A DNA stretch of 64,000 nucleotides from Sepioteuthis lessoniana (lineage: Eukaryota > Mollusca > Cephalopoda > Myopsida > Loliginidae): assembly GCA_963585895.1 (NCBI GenBank), contig OY757904.1, forward strand, positions 85,803,043-85,867,042, given 5' to 3'. A program made the translations under genes and the position numbers. The notes under the pieces were generated by a model. That model had not been told where the DNA came from and ran no database searches. It saw nothing but the letters and a program-made list of their open reading frames with translations. Shown here piece after piece: positions 56,801-63,905 of this stretch; the first letter of the stretch is position 1, and each line of letters begins with the position of its first letter.

Positions 56801-58783
56801 GAAGACTTAATGAAATAAATTGAACAGTTGAGTAGCTTCTAGGAAGCCTTACATTTCTAAAAAGAACAAAATGAGCCGATCGAAATTTGCCACTGAACAT
56901 GTCATATGGACTGATGAACAGTGGGATGGTGTTCATTTCAGTCAAGGTTTTACTTGTTCAGTTGTGATGGGAGAAGGTTTGTTCTTTGCAGTCCTAAGGA
57001 ATAATATTTGCTTCAGCAGCGTTAAATTTGGAGGAGGAAGTGTGATTGTGTTTGGCATGATTTTTGATTCTTATACAGGACCTCTTGTCAGGCTACACAG
57101 TAAAATTAACACAACTGTATACAAAGAGATATTGAAGAAACATGTTGTATCTAATTTGAGAACTGCAATTAATCAACCAGCTGTATTTATGCAGGATAAC
57201 GCTCCGTGTCACACAGCAAAGTCTGTTTAGACATTTCTTTCTGAGGAGGATGTTACTGTTATAGAGTGGCCTGCTCAAAGCCTAGACATGATTTCTATTG
57301 TGAATGTTTGGAAGTTACTAAATCAAAGAGCTAAGGAAAAGAATCCAAGCAACGTTGAAGAACTATGGACTAATTTGAAAGGAGAATGGAAGAAAATATC
57401 TGTTGATGAATGCAAGACATTGATTTGTTTGTGTAGCAAAAGATGTCAAGTAAAGTTAAAAGTAAAGGTCTACACATCAAATACTAATGAGTTATGAATG
57501 CTATTTTCATTTAGATATGATGTATCCATTATAATAGTATGATTTTGTTAATCGTTCTGATATTTTTAATCATTTTTTTTTCGAATGTTATGTGATTACT
57601 CTAATAACTTAATCAAAATAAGTTTATTGAGTTTTATATTTTGGAATTATATAATTTACCTTTATATCCTTATTTTCCCTTGATATTTTATGAAGCTTTA
57701 AAATAAAAAGTTATTTCACATTTACATTTTTTCTTAACATCATTCTGATCTTTATGCTCACTACTGTATATATATACAAATTTTAAAACATCACATCACA
57801 TATTACATCGCATAAATTTGAAACATACTGCTATCAATGGAAATAGAATGTTTTAAAACTTTCATTTTATTCATTTCATTTAGTAACTCGATGAAGGTCT
57901 AAAAATTGAAACATTGAGCATTGGCAAATATATCTACAAATAGAATTATACTCTGAAGACCCTGTGTTTTTTCATCTCCATATATTTTCATATATATATA
58001 TAGAGAGAGAAAGAAAGGGAGAGAAAGAGAGAGATCAGATTACTCCAGCTGGTGTTAAAATAACCATTTTCTGATGTCTTACTTGTGAGTTTGGCTAGTA
58101 AACAATAGTGAATTTGGTTATACTGTGAGCTTCATTTTTTAGCCTTTGTGCCACAACTAAGTTAAGATGTGTAAATAACTAATATAAATAGAGAATGCAT
58201 ATGAACTGGAATGTCCATAATTGTCATTATGTTCTTTGTAGAATAAAATCTAAAAAATAAAGTCAGATCTTACTTCACTTGGATTTTTGAAACTGTTATC
58301 ATAATCAGCTTTACATCAAACAGATTGTTATACAACAATTGATATGACACAATATCCATTTATCTTTATTGCTTCTTTTTATTCACAGCTTTAGATATTA
58401 ATGAAGAGGACTTTCCACAGAATGAAGACCAGGATAAACTCCGTGCCAAATTGACAGAGACATTTAAATGTCAAAACCAAAAATATTGGATTGATAAATT
58501 CCAGAATGTTGATGCCTGCTGTAATGCTGTGCTGAGCCTGAAAGAAGCAGCCACTTTTCCTCATAATGAAAGTAACCAAACATTTATGATGACTGAAGAT
58601 TTTGGATATGAGCCATCACCCAGTCCTATTTTGTCCAGAACACCAGCAATTAATAATGTGAGATCAAATCCACAGCTTGGTCAGCACACAATAGAAATAT
58701 TGAAAGAGTTTGATTATACAAATGAAGAAATTAAGAGTTTCTTGGCAGCTGGAGTTGTAGAACAGCTGTCAAGCAAACTTTAA
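24560..58783 (+). CDS. AMACR: alpha-methylacyl-CoA racemase, six coding exons
   Basis: Coding exons are 24560-24667, 27077-27215, 30265-30408, 40950-41132, 45352-45519 and 58389-58783. Every junction has AG...GT and the phases agree, giving 378 residues (human 382). The enzyme interconverts 2R and 2S 2-methylacyl-CoA esters for peroxisomal and mitochondrial beta-oxidation of branched fatty acids and bile-acid precursors (class III CoA-transferase fold). The expected catalytic residues of the family are present: R106 (YTRLSGFGQ), H122 (AGHDINF), D152 (NLLADFGGG) and E238 (GALEPQFY). The C-terminus SSKL is a canonical peroxisomal PTS1. Introns of 2.4 to 12.9 kb are full of transposons. No damage is seen in the coding sequence. 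Confidence 0.96.
24835..25893 (+). mobile_element. solo LTR, family S, copy 1
   Basis: Begins TGTCATGTGATAG and ends TTGCCGTCACA, with 4-bp direct repeats ACTG on both sides (24831-24834 and 25894-25897). No internal retroviral-like genes are attached. The same family occurs in reverse at 31677-32934. This is an old remnant in AMACR intron 1. The TG...CA ends and duplicated target support an LTR origin, probably left by recombination between two LTRs. Confidence 0.7.
25898..27076. other. intron 1 remainder
   Basis: AT-rich intron DNA with a (TA)n run at 26391-26429. Nothing coding. The acceptor TTTCAG ends at 27076. Confidence 0.6.
27077..27215 (+). CDS. AMACR: AMACR coding exon 2
   Basis: Encodes residues 37-82 and the first base of Gly83 ([20 protein letters not shown]... 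to LIEPFRP). Acceptor TTTCAG, donor GTAATC, phase 1 exit. The RGKQS-IDLK and [10 protein letters not shown] blocks are the most conserved. Confidence 0.95.
27339..28343. mobile_element. nonautonomous hAT-like DNA transposon
   Basis: Ends are CAGGGGCGGAGATGGGACTA and, complemented, CAGTGGCGACTCTAGCC. Both are followed within about 25 bases by GCTACTCGTGCC. Flanking 8-bp sequences GTGGTGTG (27331-27338) and GAGGTGTG (28344-28351) differ at one base and fit a hAT target duplication. No transposase frame is present. A GA-rich tract lies at 27770-27808. It sits in AMACR intron 2. Confidence 0.7.
28352..29929. other. intron 2, no recognised element
   Basis: AT-rich, with no coding signal. Confidence 0.4.
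29930..30200. repeat. tandem duplication and partial old repeat D copy
   Basis: A unit TTTTTATTAAGAATTAAAAA is duplicated with a 34-bp period at 29950-30005. The following part (ACAATTTACAACCTGATTTA, AATGAATGATAATTTTATGG) resembles repeat D at 21.7 and 23.57 kb. Confidence 0.45.
30265..30408 (+). CDS. AMACR: AMACR coding exon 3
   Basis: Encodes the end of Gly83 to the first base of residue 131 ([20 protein letters not shown]...). It contains catalytic R106 in TRLSGFGQ and the catalytic base H122 in AGHDINF. Acceptor TTTCTAG, donor GTAAAT. Confidence 0.95.
30409..31672. other. intron 3, left part
   Basis: Moderately GC-richer than its flanks around 30540-31000, with no clear frame or family match. 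It may hold an old repeat. Confidence 0.3.
31677..32934 (-). mobile_element. solo LTR, family S, copy 2 (reverse)
   Basis: On plus it begins TGTGACGG and ends CATGTGACA, flanked by ATAT (31673-31676 and 32935-32938). Landmark blocks shared in reverse with 24835-25893 include CACGTGTGAAGACGGGGCAG, CCGCCGCTGGCAAGGGG and a GA/CT simple tract. It is somewhat longer than copy 1. This is a remnant without internal genes. The open frame at 32501-32845 lies inside it and is not a gene. Confidence 0.7.
32939..33840. other. intron 3, AT-rich
   Basis: Nothing recognised. Confidence 0.4.
33842..34190. repeat. diverged tandem duplication, about 205 bp apart
   Basis: The block GATGGATAAA...ATATCAGTAAATTTT...GAAATAGAAAAA occurs at 33842-34010 and again at 34052-34190, separated by an A23-type homopolymer near 34000-34023. 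The poly(A) may mark a retroposed unit. Confidence 0.55.
34576..34640. repeat. near-perfect 65-bp palindromic hairpin beside (TA)n
   Basis: TTTGGATTTATCAAAATAGA starts the left arm at 34576 and its complement ends the right arm at 34640. The arms pair for about 30 bp with a single bulged base and almost no loop. A TA microsatellite (34545-34575) abuts it. Confidence 0.85.
34885..34945 (-). repeat. SINE-like repeat family B tail (reverse)
   Basis: Complement of the conserved tail: GGTTGGTTGATGCTTTATGG then CATATCAACCCTTGTTGATA. Its body may continue at 35915-36075, with two tRNA-SINE copies inserted between. Confidence 0.6.
35040..35285 (-). repeat. tRNA-derived SINE C, copy 1, with hammerhead-like core
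   Basis: On the minus strand the B-box GGTTCGATCTCC is at 35214-35203 and the A-box-like AGTCAGTGGTAGAG near 35254-35241. Downstream, a hammerhead-like module begins with CTGATGA (35176-35170). Stem II GACCT-AATA-AGGTC is perfect. AAAA follows where GAAA is expected, then a short stem III and a GTC triplet ending at 35144. The 3' part runs to 35040 (GGTAATTCAATTTACAATAT). The pol III promoter plus ribozyme layout recalls schistosome Sm-alpha elements. Confidence 0.7.
35452..35515 (-). repeat. SINE C 3' end fragment
   Basis: Almost identical to 35040-35105 (TTTCTTTTTAAGTAG then GAATTATATTGTAAATTGAA), in the same orientation. It is cut off where the plus-strand SINE C copy begins. Confidence 0.75.
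35535..35745 (+). repeat. tRNA-derived SINE C, copy 2, with hammerhead-like core
   Basis: A-box TGGCTCAGTGG at 35554-35564 and B-box GGTTCAATCTC at 35596-35606, with tRNA-like spacing. CTGATGA is at 35634-35640, then GACCT-AATA-AGGT, then a run of A where the GAAA would be, and GCTGTC ending at 35666. The 3' part ends with GGTAATTCAATTTACAATTC. It is inverted relative to copy 1. Tracts like this belong to the tRNA-related SINEs long known from octopus and squid. Confidence 0.75.
35886..35905. repeat. (AAT)n microsatellite
   Basis: A short trinucleotide run. Confidence 0.85.
35915..36165 (-). repeat. SINE-like repeat family B body (reverse)
   Basis: Complement of the family body: AGTTCTATTTGACCCATAGA, then TGGGTCAGAGTGGACTTGAG and the head complement TTTAGTGTCTT near 36060. 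It continues into ATTGACTCTCAGCCACCACC (36108-36127), a block also present at 44424-44445. Confidence 0.65.
36640..38480 (+). mobile_element. I-superclade LINE fragment with RNase H
   Basis: Plus strand. The end of the RT ([17 protein letters not shown] at about 36648, then [19 protein letters not shown]) is followed by an RNase H domain with its acidic motifs: YTDGFK (about 37577), the CAEVTA and [10 protein letters not shown] segments (37677-37770), and [16 protein letters not shown] (37870-37918). Then comes a CCHC-like end ([16 protein letters not shown], about 38177). It stops with KHFIKI at about 38347. The 3' UTR ends with TTTTGGCATTAAATGACCC at about 38427-38445 and ATATGCCATTAAA, matching the tail of family B. 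Stops, frameshifts and the SINE at 37062-37327 disable it. Confidence 0.8.
37062..37327 (-). repeat. tRNA-derived SINE A inserted in the LINE
   Basis: Bounded by an exact 13-bp target duplication, TAAGATAGAAATA at 37049-37061 and 37328-37340. Read on minus, it starts CCGGGACATTGGCCCAGCGG with an A-box (TGGCCCAGCGG), has B-box GGTTCAATCCC near 37276-37266 and a unique body, and ends in GTAAAGTAAGT-type sequence. Other copies are at 62405-62640 (+) and 63858-63905 (-). Confidence 0.9.
38507..38549. repeat. short GC-rich hairpin
   Basis: TTGGGTGGGG (38507-38516) pairs exactly with CCCCACCCAA (38540-38549) around a 23-nt loop, just past the LINE 3' end. Confidence 0.75.
38820..39100. other. intron 3 gap
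   Basis: No gene is seen. CTGATGA near 39018 lacks convincing hammerhead stems. Confidence 0.3.
39108..40330 (+). mobile_element. C-terminal non-LTR RT fragment, second copy
   Basis: Same family as 6530-8060. Pieces are [20 protein letters not shown] (39120), a zinc-knuckle [18 protein letters not shown] (about 39495-39550), [23 protein letters not shown], and a PD-(D/E)XK-like signature (RPDIVLF ... [10 protein letters not shown], about 39816-39880). After that come [10 protein letters not shown] (about 39980) and a short 3' end near 40325. There are several frame changes and stops. The RT palm is absent. The segment lies in AMACR intron 3. Confidence 0.75.
40340..40949. other. intron 3, right end
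   Basis: AT-rich. The acceptor ACACAG ends at 40949. Confidence 0.6.
40950..41132 (+). CDS. AMACR: AMACR coding exon 4
   Basis: Encodes from the end of residue 131 (Gly) to the first base of Gly192: [20 protein letters not shown], then [20 protein letters not shown] and [16 protein letters not shown]152 of NLLADFGG is the second catalytic acid/base. Donor GTAAGA. Confidence 0.95.
41748..42317 (-). mobile_element. possible solo LTR
   Basis: On plus it begins TGTTGGTAACTCAAAGACAA and ends GAACCCCAACA, so the ends are complementary (TGTTGG/CCAACA). On minus an AATAAATAG lies near the distal end, as in many LTRs. A TA microsatellite occupies 41826-41852. Flanking target repeats are not evident, so this call is tentative. 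No internal genes. Confidence 0.4.
42318..45028. other. intron 4 remainder
   Basis: Ordinary AT-rich intron. 44424-44460 shares the block GACCCTCAGCCACCACCTTC with 36112-36130. Nothing coding is seen. Confidence 0.4.
45029..45084 (+). repeat. 56-bp exact repeat, copy 1
   Basis: TGTCTCGGTTATTAGAAAAT starts the block and GTTGTAGCTGTGT ends it. It is identical over 56 bases to 46408-46463. The two copies lie on either side of AMACR exon 5. The flanks do not match. Confidence 0.9.
45352..45519 (+). CDS. AMACR: AMACR coding exon 5
   Basis: Encodes the end of Gly192 to the first base of residue 248: [36 protein letters not shown], then [16 protein letters not shown]238 in GALEPQFY is the family's conserved glutamate. 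Acceptor AAAAG preceded by a long T tract; donor GTAAGA. Confidence 0.95.
45779..46307 (-). mobile_element. RTE-like LINE, 5'-truncated copy 2
   Basis: Minus strand. An intact YADD box ([19 protein letters not shown]) lies at about 46300-46245, then [12 protein letters not shown] (46068) and [19 protein letters not shown]. After a deletion comes the C-terminal [20 protein letters not shown] (45930-45870). It ends in (ATG)n at 45779-45813, the usual RTE terminal microsatellite. Same family as 776-2530. It sits in AMACR intron 5. Confidence 0.85.
46408..46463 (+). repeat. 56-bp exact repeat, copy 2
   Basis: Identical to 45029-45084. It is followed within about 60 bases by the outer edge of the LTR retroelement. 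Confidence 0.9.
46789..47131 (+). repeat. minisatellite array, 50-bp period
   Basis: About seven units beginning CAGCTAGATGTTGGATGCTG, at 46791, 46841, 46891, 46941, 46991, 47041 and about 47090. The first two-thirds of the array is nearly uniform and the last two units diverge. Confidence 0.9.
47128..47478 (+). repeat. tandem duplication, about 174-bp period
   Basis: Two units starting at the GATAGATCGA motif (about 47132 and 47306). They share GGTTATGACGGTATGTTGGG and CAGTCCGTAACAGCGAGT blocks. Confidence 0.9.
47511..47843 (+). repeat. minisatellite array, 45-bp period
   Basis: About eight units beginning GCCGTGCGGACGAGCGGA, mostly 45 bp apart (47595, 47640, 47685, 47730, 47775, 47820). 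Because 45 is divisible by three, several frames on both strands stay open and give repetitive peptides. These are not genes. Confidence 0.9.
53390..53950. other. intron 5 gap
   Basis: No feature recognised. Confidence 0.4.
53955..55400 (+). repeat. SINE-like repeat family B, copy 6, split by a mariner
   Basis: Head and body at 53955-54380 (GGACTGTTGATATACCAGCT; GTGTATGACACTAAATTGC; ATCTATGGGTCAAATAGAAC). The tail resumes at 55328-55385 (GGATTTGGCATTAGATAATC; ATATACCATAAAACAGCC) after the inserted mariner at 54439-55322. A CATA microsatellite (54408-54432) precedes the insertion. Confidence 0.8.
54439..55322 (+). mobile_element. mariner, internally deleted, copy 2, 884 bp
   Basis: Both ends are clean: TA at 54437-54438 and 55323-55324, with roughly 40-bp terminal inverted repeats beginning C(A/G)AGG(T/C)GCATACGATA. 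Transposase pieces are [18 protein letters not shown] (54573-54785) and the catalytic end (CHFHQD-type segment, then [11 protein letters not shown] and [17 protein letters not shown] to 55227). This copy keeps 'YSPDL', lost in copies 1 and 3. The middle of the gene with the first catalytic Asp is deleted at the same joint as in the other two copies. Confidence 0.9.
55400..56174. other. intron 5 gap
   Basis: AT-rich intron, nothing recognised. Confidence 0.4.
56177..57766 (+). mobile_element. Tc1-like DNA transposon, 1590 bp, inactive
   Basis: TA target repeats at 56175-56176 and 57767-57768. Terminal inverted repeats are about 75-80 bp, starting CA(A/G)TAG(A/T)GAGCATAAAG. The transposase starts at ATG 56505 ([20 protein letters not shown]) and is interrupted by stops and shifts. 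The catalytic domain runs VIWTDEQW (first Asp), [11 protein letters not shown] and [14 protein letters not shown] (second Asp). The DD34E glutamate is replaced: SIVNVWKLL where IENVWKLL is expected. So even without the frame breaks it would be dead. It sits in AMACR intron 5. Confidence 0.93.
57767..58388. other. end of intron 5
   Basis: Contains a GATGAAGGTC...GAAAC motif at 57890-57913 that resembles the hammerhead-like signature of Penelope repeats but lacks good stems. A GA-rich tract lies near 58003-58034. The acceptor ATTCACAG ends at 58388. Confidence 0.5.
58389..58783 (+). CDS. AMACR: AMACR last coding exon
   Basis: Encodes from residue 248 to the end ([70 protein letters not shown]; ends LSSKL, stop TAA 58781-58783). 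This is the smaller C-terminal part of the fold that folds back on the partner subunit in the family's intertwined dimer. The terminal SKL is the peroxisomal import signal. Confidence 0.95.
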
Positions 58784-58901
58784 TAACAGATTTTTATATT
58801 TGATATTTGTCTGCTTAGACTATACAGTAGGATCTCATCATCTAGATAGATGAGTTCCAAGACCCCTCCTTGCAGTTGGTGAAATCTGTGGATGATAGCA
58901 A

Positions 58902-58955
<54 letters not shown>

Positions 58956-60315
58956 GTATATCCCAAATATTTCACTGGAAATTGACATCATATTCTTTTT
59001 GGTATATCAGAATTGTCTGCATCAGTGCTCTTTAATTTGGTGCTATTATCAATAAGATATCTCCTGTTCTTGAATTAAAATTAAAGGAAATATTAACACT
59101 ATGATGCTAACCTTAATATTTTGGGCTGAACATTATCTTACCAAACACTATCATCCCGTTTGATGATCCCTCCTGCCCAGTTAAGAAATATATTTTATTT
59201 GAGCTGTAGAACAAGTTAAAATGAAATGGATTAGATAAAACGTTTTGGTAAATAATACCTTTATTTCTGTTATTATTAATTAAAATTTAAACTTAAAAAA
59301 CAAAATAAATTTGAGTTTTTCCCCTGAGGATCTGATGAGTCAGATTTTGAGGACATTTAAATTGATTTTTTAAAGTATTCAAAAAATAGGATCATTATCA
59401 AAGATTTATGTTTTTTTGTTCATATTTCATTTGTTTGAAATATACTTGCAAAATAGTTTTAGTTTAATAAAATTTCAAACCCCTCAATTTAACTGATATT
59501 AATTCTGAGGATGGTGAGGTACGACTATACAATAAAGATAAAAGATGATTTGTGAACTTTTTATAATACTATCATTGATATTTTTAGAAAGATTGTGGTA
59601 TATTTTTGTTCTCTTTGTTTTTTAGATAACTTTTTACAATGTTATTGATACTCTAGCTTCAATGAGAGCTTTTATGAGAGCTATTCAAATTATCTACCCT
59701 TGAATAGATTTTTTGTCACCAGAATTTTTGAATATAGAAAATCTGTCAGCTAGGATTGTTTCTACATAAAAAAGTGAGCACAAAATTCCAGTTGTCTTTG
59801 GTAAAACCTCCAAGAATGGTAAGATATAACATATTGTTGAATTGTTTTAGCCTACAGCTGAAATAAGAGACATGGTTATTTTTGATCATGTTAAAGAAAA
59901 GTACTTTTCTTTCTGATACATCAGTCATGAAACCACAAAATAACCATTGTAATTTTGTCATGAATAAAAAAAATTGATGGTCAATCAACACAAGTGTATT
60001 ATTTTGTGGGTTATCTATAAAATATTTATTTTTAAGAAAGGTTTGCATAATGTACTGTATATGATTACTTATAAGACACATTATTGTTCAAAAAGGAAAC
60101 AGAATTTCTACATTTTGTAAGCAAAGCTGAAGCTTGTATATTTGAATAAGCATTAAACATTCTTTTCTGAGTATTCTTTATTGGCAAAAGAATATTTCTA
60201 TGAGAATTTAATGCTATTTTAGATTCAGTATTTCAAATTGAAAATGCTTCTTATGAATTTGAAAGCCACTATTTTTAGCAAGTAATTTAAAAAATATATT
60301 ATTATAATCATTTTA
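58784..60315 (+). other. AMACR 3' UTR and downstream DNA
   Basis: Candidate polyadenylation signals are ATTAAA near 59074 and AATAAA at 59531. A long TA microsatellite lies at 58905-58952. A 111-codon minus-strand frame at 59746-60081 is AT-rich and not recognised. Confidence 0.5.
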
Positions 60316-60319
60316 CTCT

Positions 60320-61740
60320 TTTGAAAGTTTTTTCACCAGCATTAGCTGTTTCTCACTGGATTTTGAGTGACAGCAAGTCTCCTCAAGTCTCTGGGACTCT
60401 ACTCAGTATTCTGACTGATCTTAATTATGCTGTAGTTTGGATGGTTTCCACTTGCCCTATTATTCCCAAATCCTCCAGTACCAATCCTTTGGTGACTGTG
60501 CTAAGTGCACCTATTATGATTGGTATCAATGTCACTTTCACGTTTAATAGTTTTTTTCAGTTTTCTAGTGAGATCTAAGTACTTATCTCTCTTTTTGCTT
60601 TTCTTTCAGTTTCACTCTGTGCTCAGTTGGAATGGCTAAGTCCACAATTCGGCTGGCTCTCTTTTTTTCGCTGACTATCACTAGGTCTGGTTGTTTGACT
60701 GAGATAAAGTAATCAATCTGTATCTCAAAATCTCAGAGAAGTTTGTATGATTTTGGGTTTTGCATATATCATTTGTTCAAATGGTCAAATTTAAACTTCT
60801 TGCATAATTCCCAGTGGATCACTTTCCCCACCCAGTTAGGCCTAGTCTTATACTCTTTTTCTACTAACTTACTGCATTCACTTATGTGATTGATTGTTTC
60901 ATCTCCATCACCACATAACCAACATCAGCTATTTTGTTGTGTCTTGTCTATTTTTGCTTTGAAATAGTCCTCATGGTGTTGTTTTATGCTGCTATCAGAA
61001 GAGACTCATTTTCTCTCTTAAGGTTTCCCTTTCCTAGGCATGTCCTTGTTTCCTCATGTCAGGTTTTACTTGTTTGTCACTTGAAATGTCTATACAATTG
61101 TTTTTCTTCCCATTTTTTTCTAGTTATTTCCATTCTATTGATGCTTGTATTGTCTGTATTGTTTCTGGTCACTGTAATCAGTCTTCCTCTGCATTTTTTA
61201 ATATAGTCTTCAAGTCTTTGTATTGATGCATTGATGCTATCTTCAATGCTGGTGAATCCTCTTCCTCCTTTTCTTGACATACAGTCAATGTCATCTGTGG
61301 GATGTAAGGCCTTATGCATTATCATGTGTTTTCTTATTCTCTGGTTCATTTGTTTAAGTTTTGAGCTACTGAAACTGTGTTATCACCCTGGTTGGCGGCT
61401 GATGAGGTTAGGGTATCGCACATGCTTTCACACATTGTATGATGAAAAAAAAAAGTGGGATGTAAGGCCTTATGCATTATCATGTGTTTTCTTATTCTCT
61501 GGTTCATTTGTTTAAGTTCCTTTATCTTCAAGAATGATCCTGAGTATCTTCCAAGGGGGACAACACAGGCATTTAACCCTTTGATAAGATTTCTGCTATA
61601 TAGTTTGGTTTCCAGTAGTTTTCTTGTTCTCCTGAGATATTCTTTTTTAATTTTTTCTTTCATCTCCACTAGTTTGATTGTGTCTGCTTCCAGTTGTTAC
61701 AAGTATTGGTTAGTTTCCACAGTGGTACTACTTTTTTACA
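60320..61740 (-). mobile_element. C-terminal part of another non-LTR RT with nuclease signature
   Basis: Minus strand. Segments are a stretch containing RKGGRGFTSIEDSINASIQR (61290-61225), a CCHC knuckle CWLCGDGDETINHI..SEC (about 60925-60865), and WVGKVIHWELCKKF. After these come a PD-(D/E)XK-like signature (QPDLVIV..., RIVDLAIPTEHRVKLKE, about 60705-60600) and VKVTLIPIIIGALSTVTKGL (about 60555-60490). The order RT thumb, knuckle, restriction-like nuclease is that of site-specific non-LTR elements. It is a different family from 6530-8060. Several stops, and interrupted by the 94-bp insert at 61361-61454. Confidence 0.75.
61297..61518 (+). mobile_element. 94-bp poly(A)-tailed insert with 64-bp direct repeats
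   Basis: 61297-61360 and 61455-61518 are identical over 64 bases. Between them 61361-61454 is unrelated sequence ending in ATGATG plus about eleven A. This looks like a severely truncated retroinsertion with an unusually long target-site duplication. Confidence 0.75.
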
Positions 61741-62005
61741 GTATAACTGATGTTATAGAATATAGAGCTATTTACAGGTATTTCTCTATTAAGGTTTTGG
61801 CTGATTTAAATCTTGTTGCTGATAAAGTTAGCCACTTTAGTATTAAACTTAAAGATAAAATGATAATAATATTGCTTATAAAATAGAACTTGTGATTAGT
61901 TTTCAAAATTTTTTTGTATAAACTGGACGAAAGATTAGTTTCCTTGATTTTGACCACTCATTTCTGGATTTTAACAGACATGATAATACATCATTCCATT
62001 TTTGG

Positions 62006-62009
<4 letters not shown>

Positions 62010-62047
<38 letters not shown>
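62010..62047. repeat. (ATT)n microsatellite
   Basis: A trinucleotide run that produces a poly-Tyr artefact frame. Confidence 0.9.
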
Positions 62048-62049
<2 letters not shown>

Positions 62050-62404
62050 CTCCTCTTACCCCATCAGCCACTTTTATTATTATTGTTATTATTATTAGTT
62101 GTAGTAGTATTTTGACTACTATCTTTAATTCTATTATAGTTGCTTCTTTTTAACTCACTCAAGCAGAAAATTAGCAGGGAACAAGACTAATTGGAAATAT
62201 TTATATAGGATTTGGGTAAACATATCAGCTGAGTAACCACCAGCTATGAAGCTCTGTGAAAGTCCATTGTTTTGCTGGAGCTCAAATCAAACCTATAAAC
62301 CCATCCTTTATTCATTTTCTCAATCTCTCAGCAGCCTATTTGTTGTTATTGCTTTTTATACTAGTATTATTATCAGTATTATCTATTTATTTAAATTTTA
62401 AGAT

Positions 62405-62640
62405 ACCAGCCCATTGGTACAATGGTTAGAGGGTTCGCCAATGGCCCAGGTCAATTCATACCAAAGACTCAAAAAAAAGTACTTAAAATAACCTTAGTTA
62501 ACACTCAACATTATAAGGTACAGATCAAGGGTAAGTGGAGCAATCCAGGGAAAGGAGTAACACTCCCCTACACCTCGGTGTTGTAGCTATTGAAAATGGA
62601 TGCTTAGGGTTGCCCTCGACTATAGTTAGGCAACATACAT
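62405..62640 (+). repeat. tRNA-derived SINE A, copy 2
   Basis: Head CCCATTGGTACAATGGTTAG, then GGGTTCGCCAATGGCCCAGG. The B-box region is shortened compared with 37062-37327, but the body (ACACTCAACATTATAAGGTA; CACCTCGGTGTTGTAGCTAT) and the end CCCTCGACTATAGTTAG match. Confidence 0.85.
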
Positions 62641-62989
62641 ATTATCAATATTATTATTATTGACTAGTATTTTCTTTTGTCTATTCATTTTTTGTTAGTT
62701 TTTTATTGGAACACACTTGAGTTGTCACTGAAGGAGCAGCGTGAATATGGAACAAAATGATGTTGATCTACAATAGAATTGTTAGGTAAAAGTTATCTGG
62801 TACTCACTGAATGAAACAATCATTTATATCAGAGTTTTTCAAAATGCTGTCCTATTCCATTACTGAATTACAAGGTCATACACCTCCAGTTACAGCTTTA
62901 CAATAAGTGAATGAATGAATAGATAATGAGTGATAAAAATATTGGCGAAAATGAAATAATTAGGAGCTTGAAATAAATGAATAAATATA

Positions 62990-63857
62990 CGAGGATCATT
63001 GAATAAGTTTCCTGACTTTTTTTCGTATGGGCACTTTTATTAATAGTACACACATGAAATCTTCAAAGTAATCTCCTCCGGTTGCAATGCACTTGTTGTA
63101 CTGTTCCAACAACTTCTGGAAGGACCCATGGAAGTCCTCTTGTGTGAGCGTATTGATGACCTTCGTCACAGCCACTTTCATCTCCTCAATTGTCTCATAA
63201 TGACAGCCTCTGAGCTTAGGGAATAACCAAAAGTCACAGGGAGCAAGGTCTGGAGGTTGAGGAACTGTCTTGATGCCCATCTTGGTCAAATAGTCTGTGA
63301 CAAGGATGGACTTGTGGACTGGTGCATTGTCCTGGTGGAAATGCCACTGACCCGATTTGAAGAGTGCTGGCTTCTTCTGACGGAATCTCTTCCTGAAATC
63401 CCTTAAAACCTCAACATAGTAACCCTAACCCTTTGGCCAATCAACTTTGGTGTATTGAGTTCCTTACTCCTCCCACACGTCTCATCATCCCTCACAGACT
63501 CCCTGCCTTCCTTGAATCTCTTATGCTACTCTAAAACTGATGCTTGATTCATGCAAGATGCTCCAAAAGCAGTCTGAAGCATTCCATACATTTCTGTGGT
63601 GGCATTTTTTCCAAGTTTAAAACAGAATTTTATTGCATATCGTTCTTCTAAAGTGTTCTCACGTCCAGATTGCATTTTTGAAATTCCCCAACTGTGACAA
63701 TCAGGCTTTGTATTCCAATTGCTGCTGTAGCTGTTCATTTAAACTTGAAATTATAAAAATTGGTCAGTTATCTCATAGGATGTATAGCTATTACATACTG
63801 AATTTTTAAGAGTCTACGACAATTTTAAATGCCTGTACGAAAAAAGTCTGGAAACTC
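62990..63857 (-). mobile_element. mariner, internally deleted, copy 3
   Basis: The left end follows TA 62988-62989 (CGAGGATCATTGAATAAGTT). On minus, transposase pieces lie at 63738-63526 ([18 protein letters not shown]) and 63375-62996 (CATTTCCACCAGGACAATG region; [16 protein letters not shown]), with the same internal joint as the other copies. The loss of 'YSP' is shared with copy 1. The right terminal repeat is cut after GGAAACT, where a SINE A fragment begins. Confidence 0.88.
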
Positions 63858-63905
63858 TCCTGGGCCATTGGCGAACACTCTACCCAATAGACCAATGGGC
63901 CGGCA
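63858..63905 (-). repeat. tRNA-derived SINE A head fragment
   Basis: CTGGGCCATTGGCGAACACT and ACCAATGGGCCGG are the complement of the SINE A head. The fragment abuts the truncated mariner. Confidence 0.75.

Noticed and set aside
59746-60081. 111-codon minus-strand frame downstream of AMACR
   Set aside because: AT-rich composition, no recognisable domain and no splice or promoter context. Probably chance.
61415-61430. GCTGATGAGG in the 94-bp insert as a hammerhead
   Set aside because: No GAAA partner or pairing stems within reach.
61914-62153. Frame with a poly-Tyr run
   Set aside because: It reads through the (ATT)n microsatellite.
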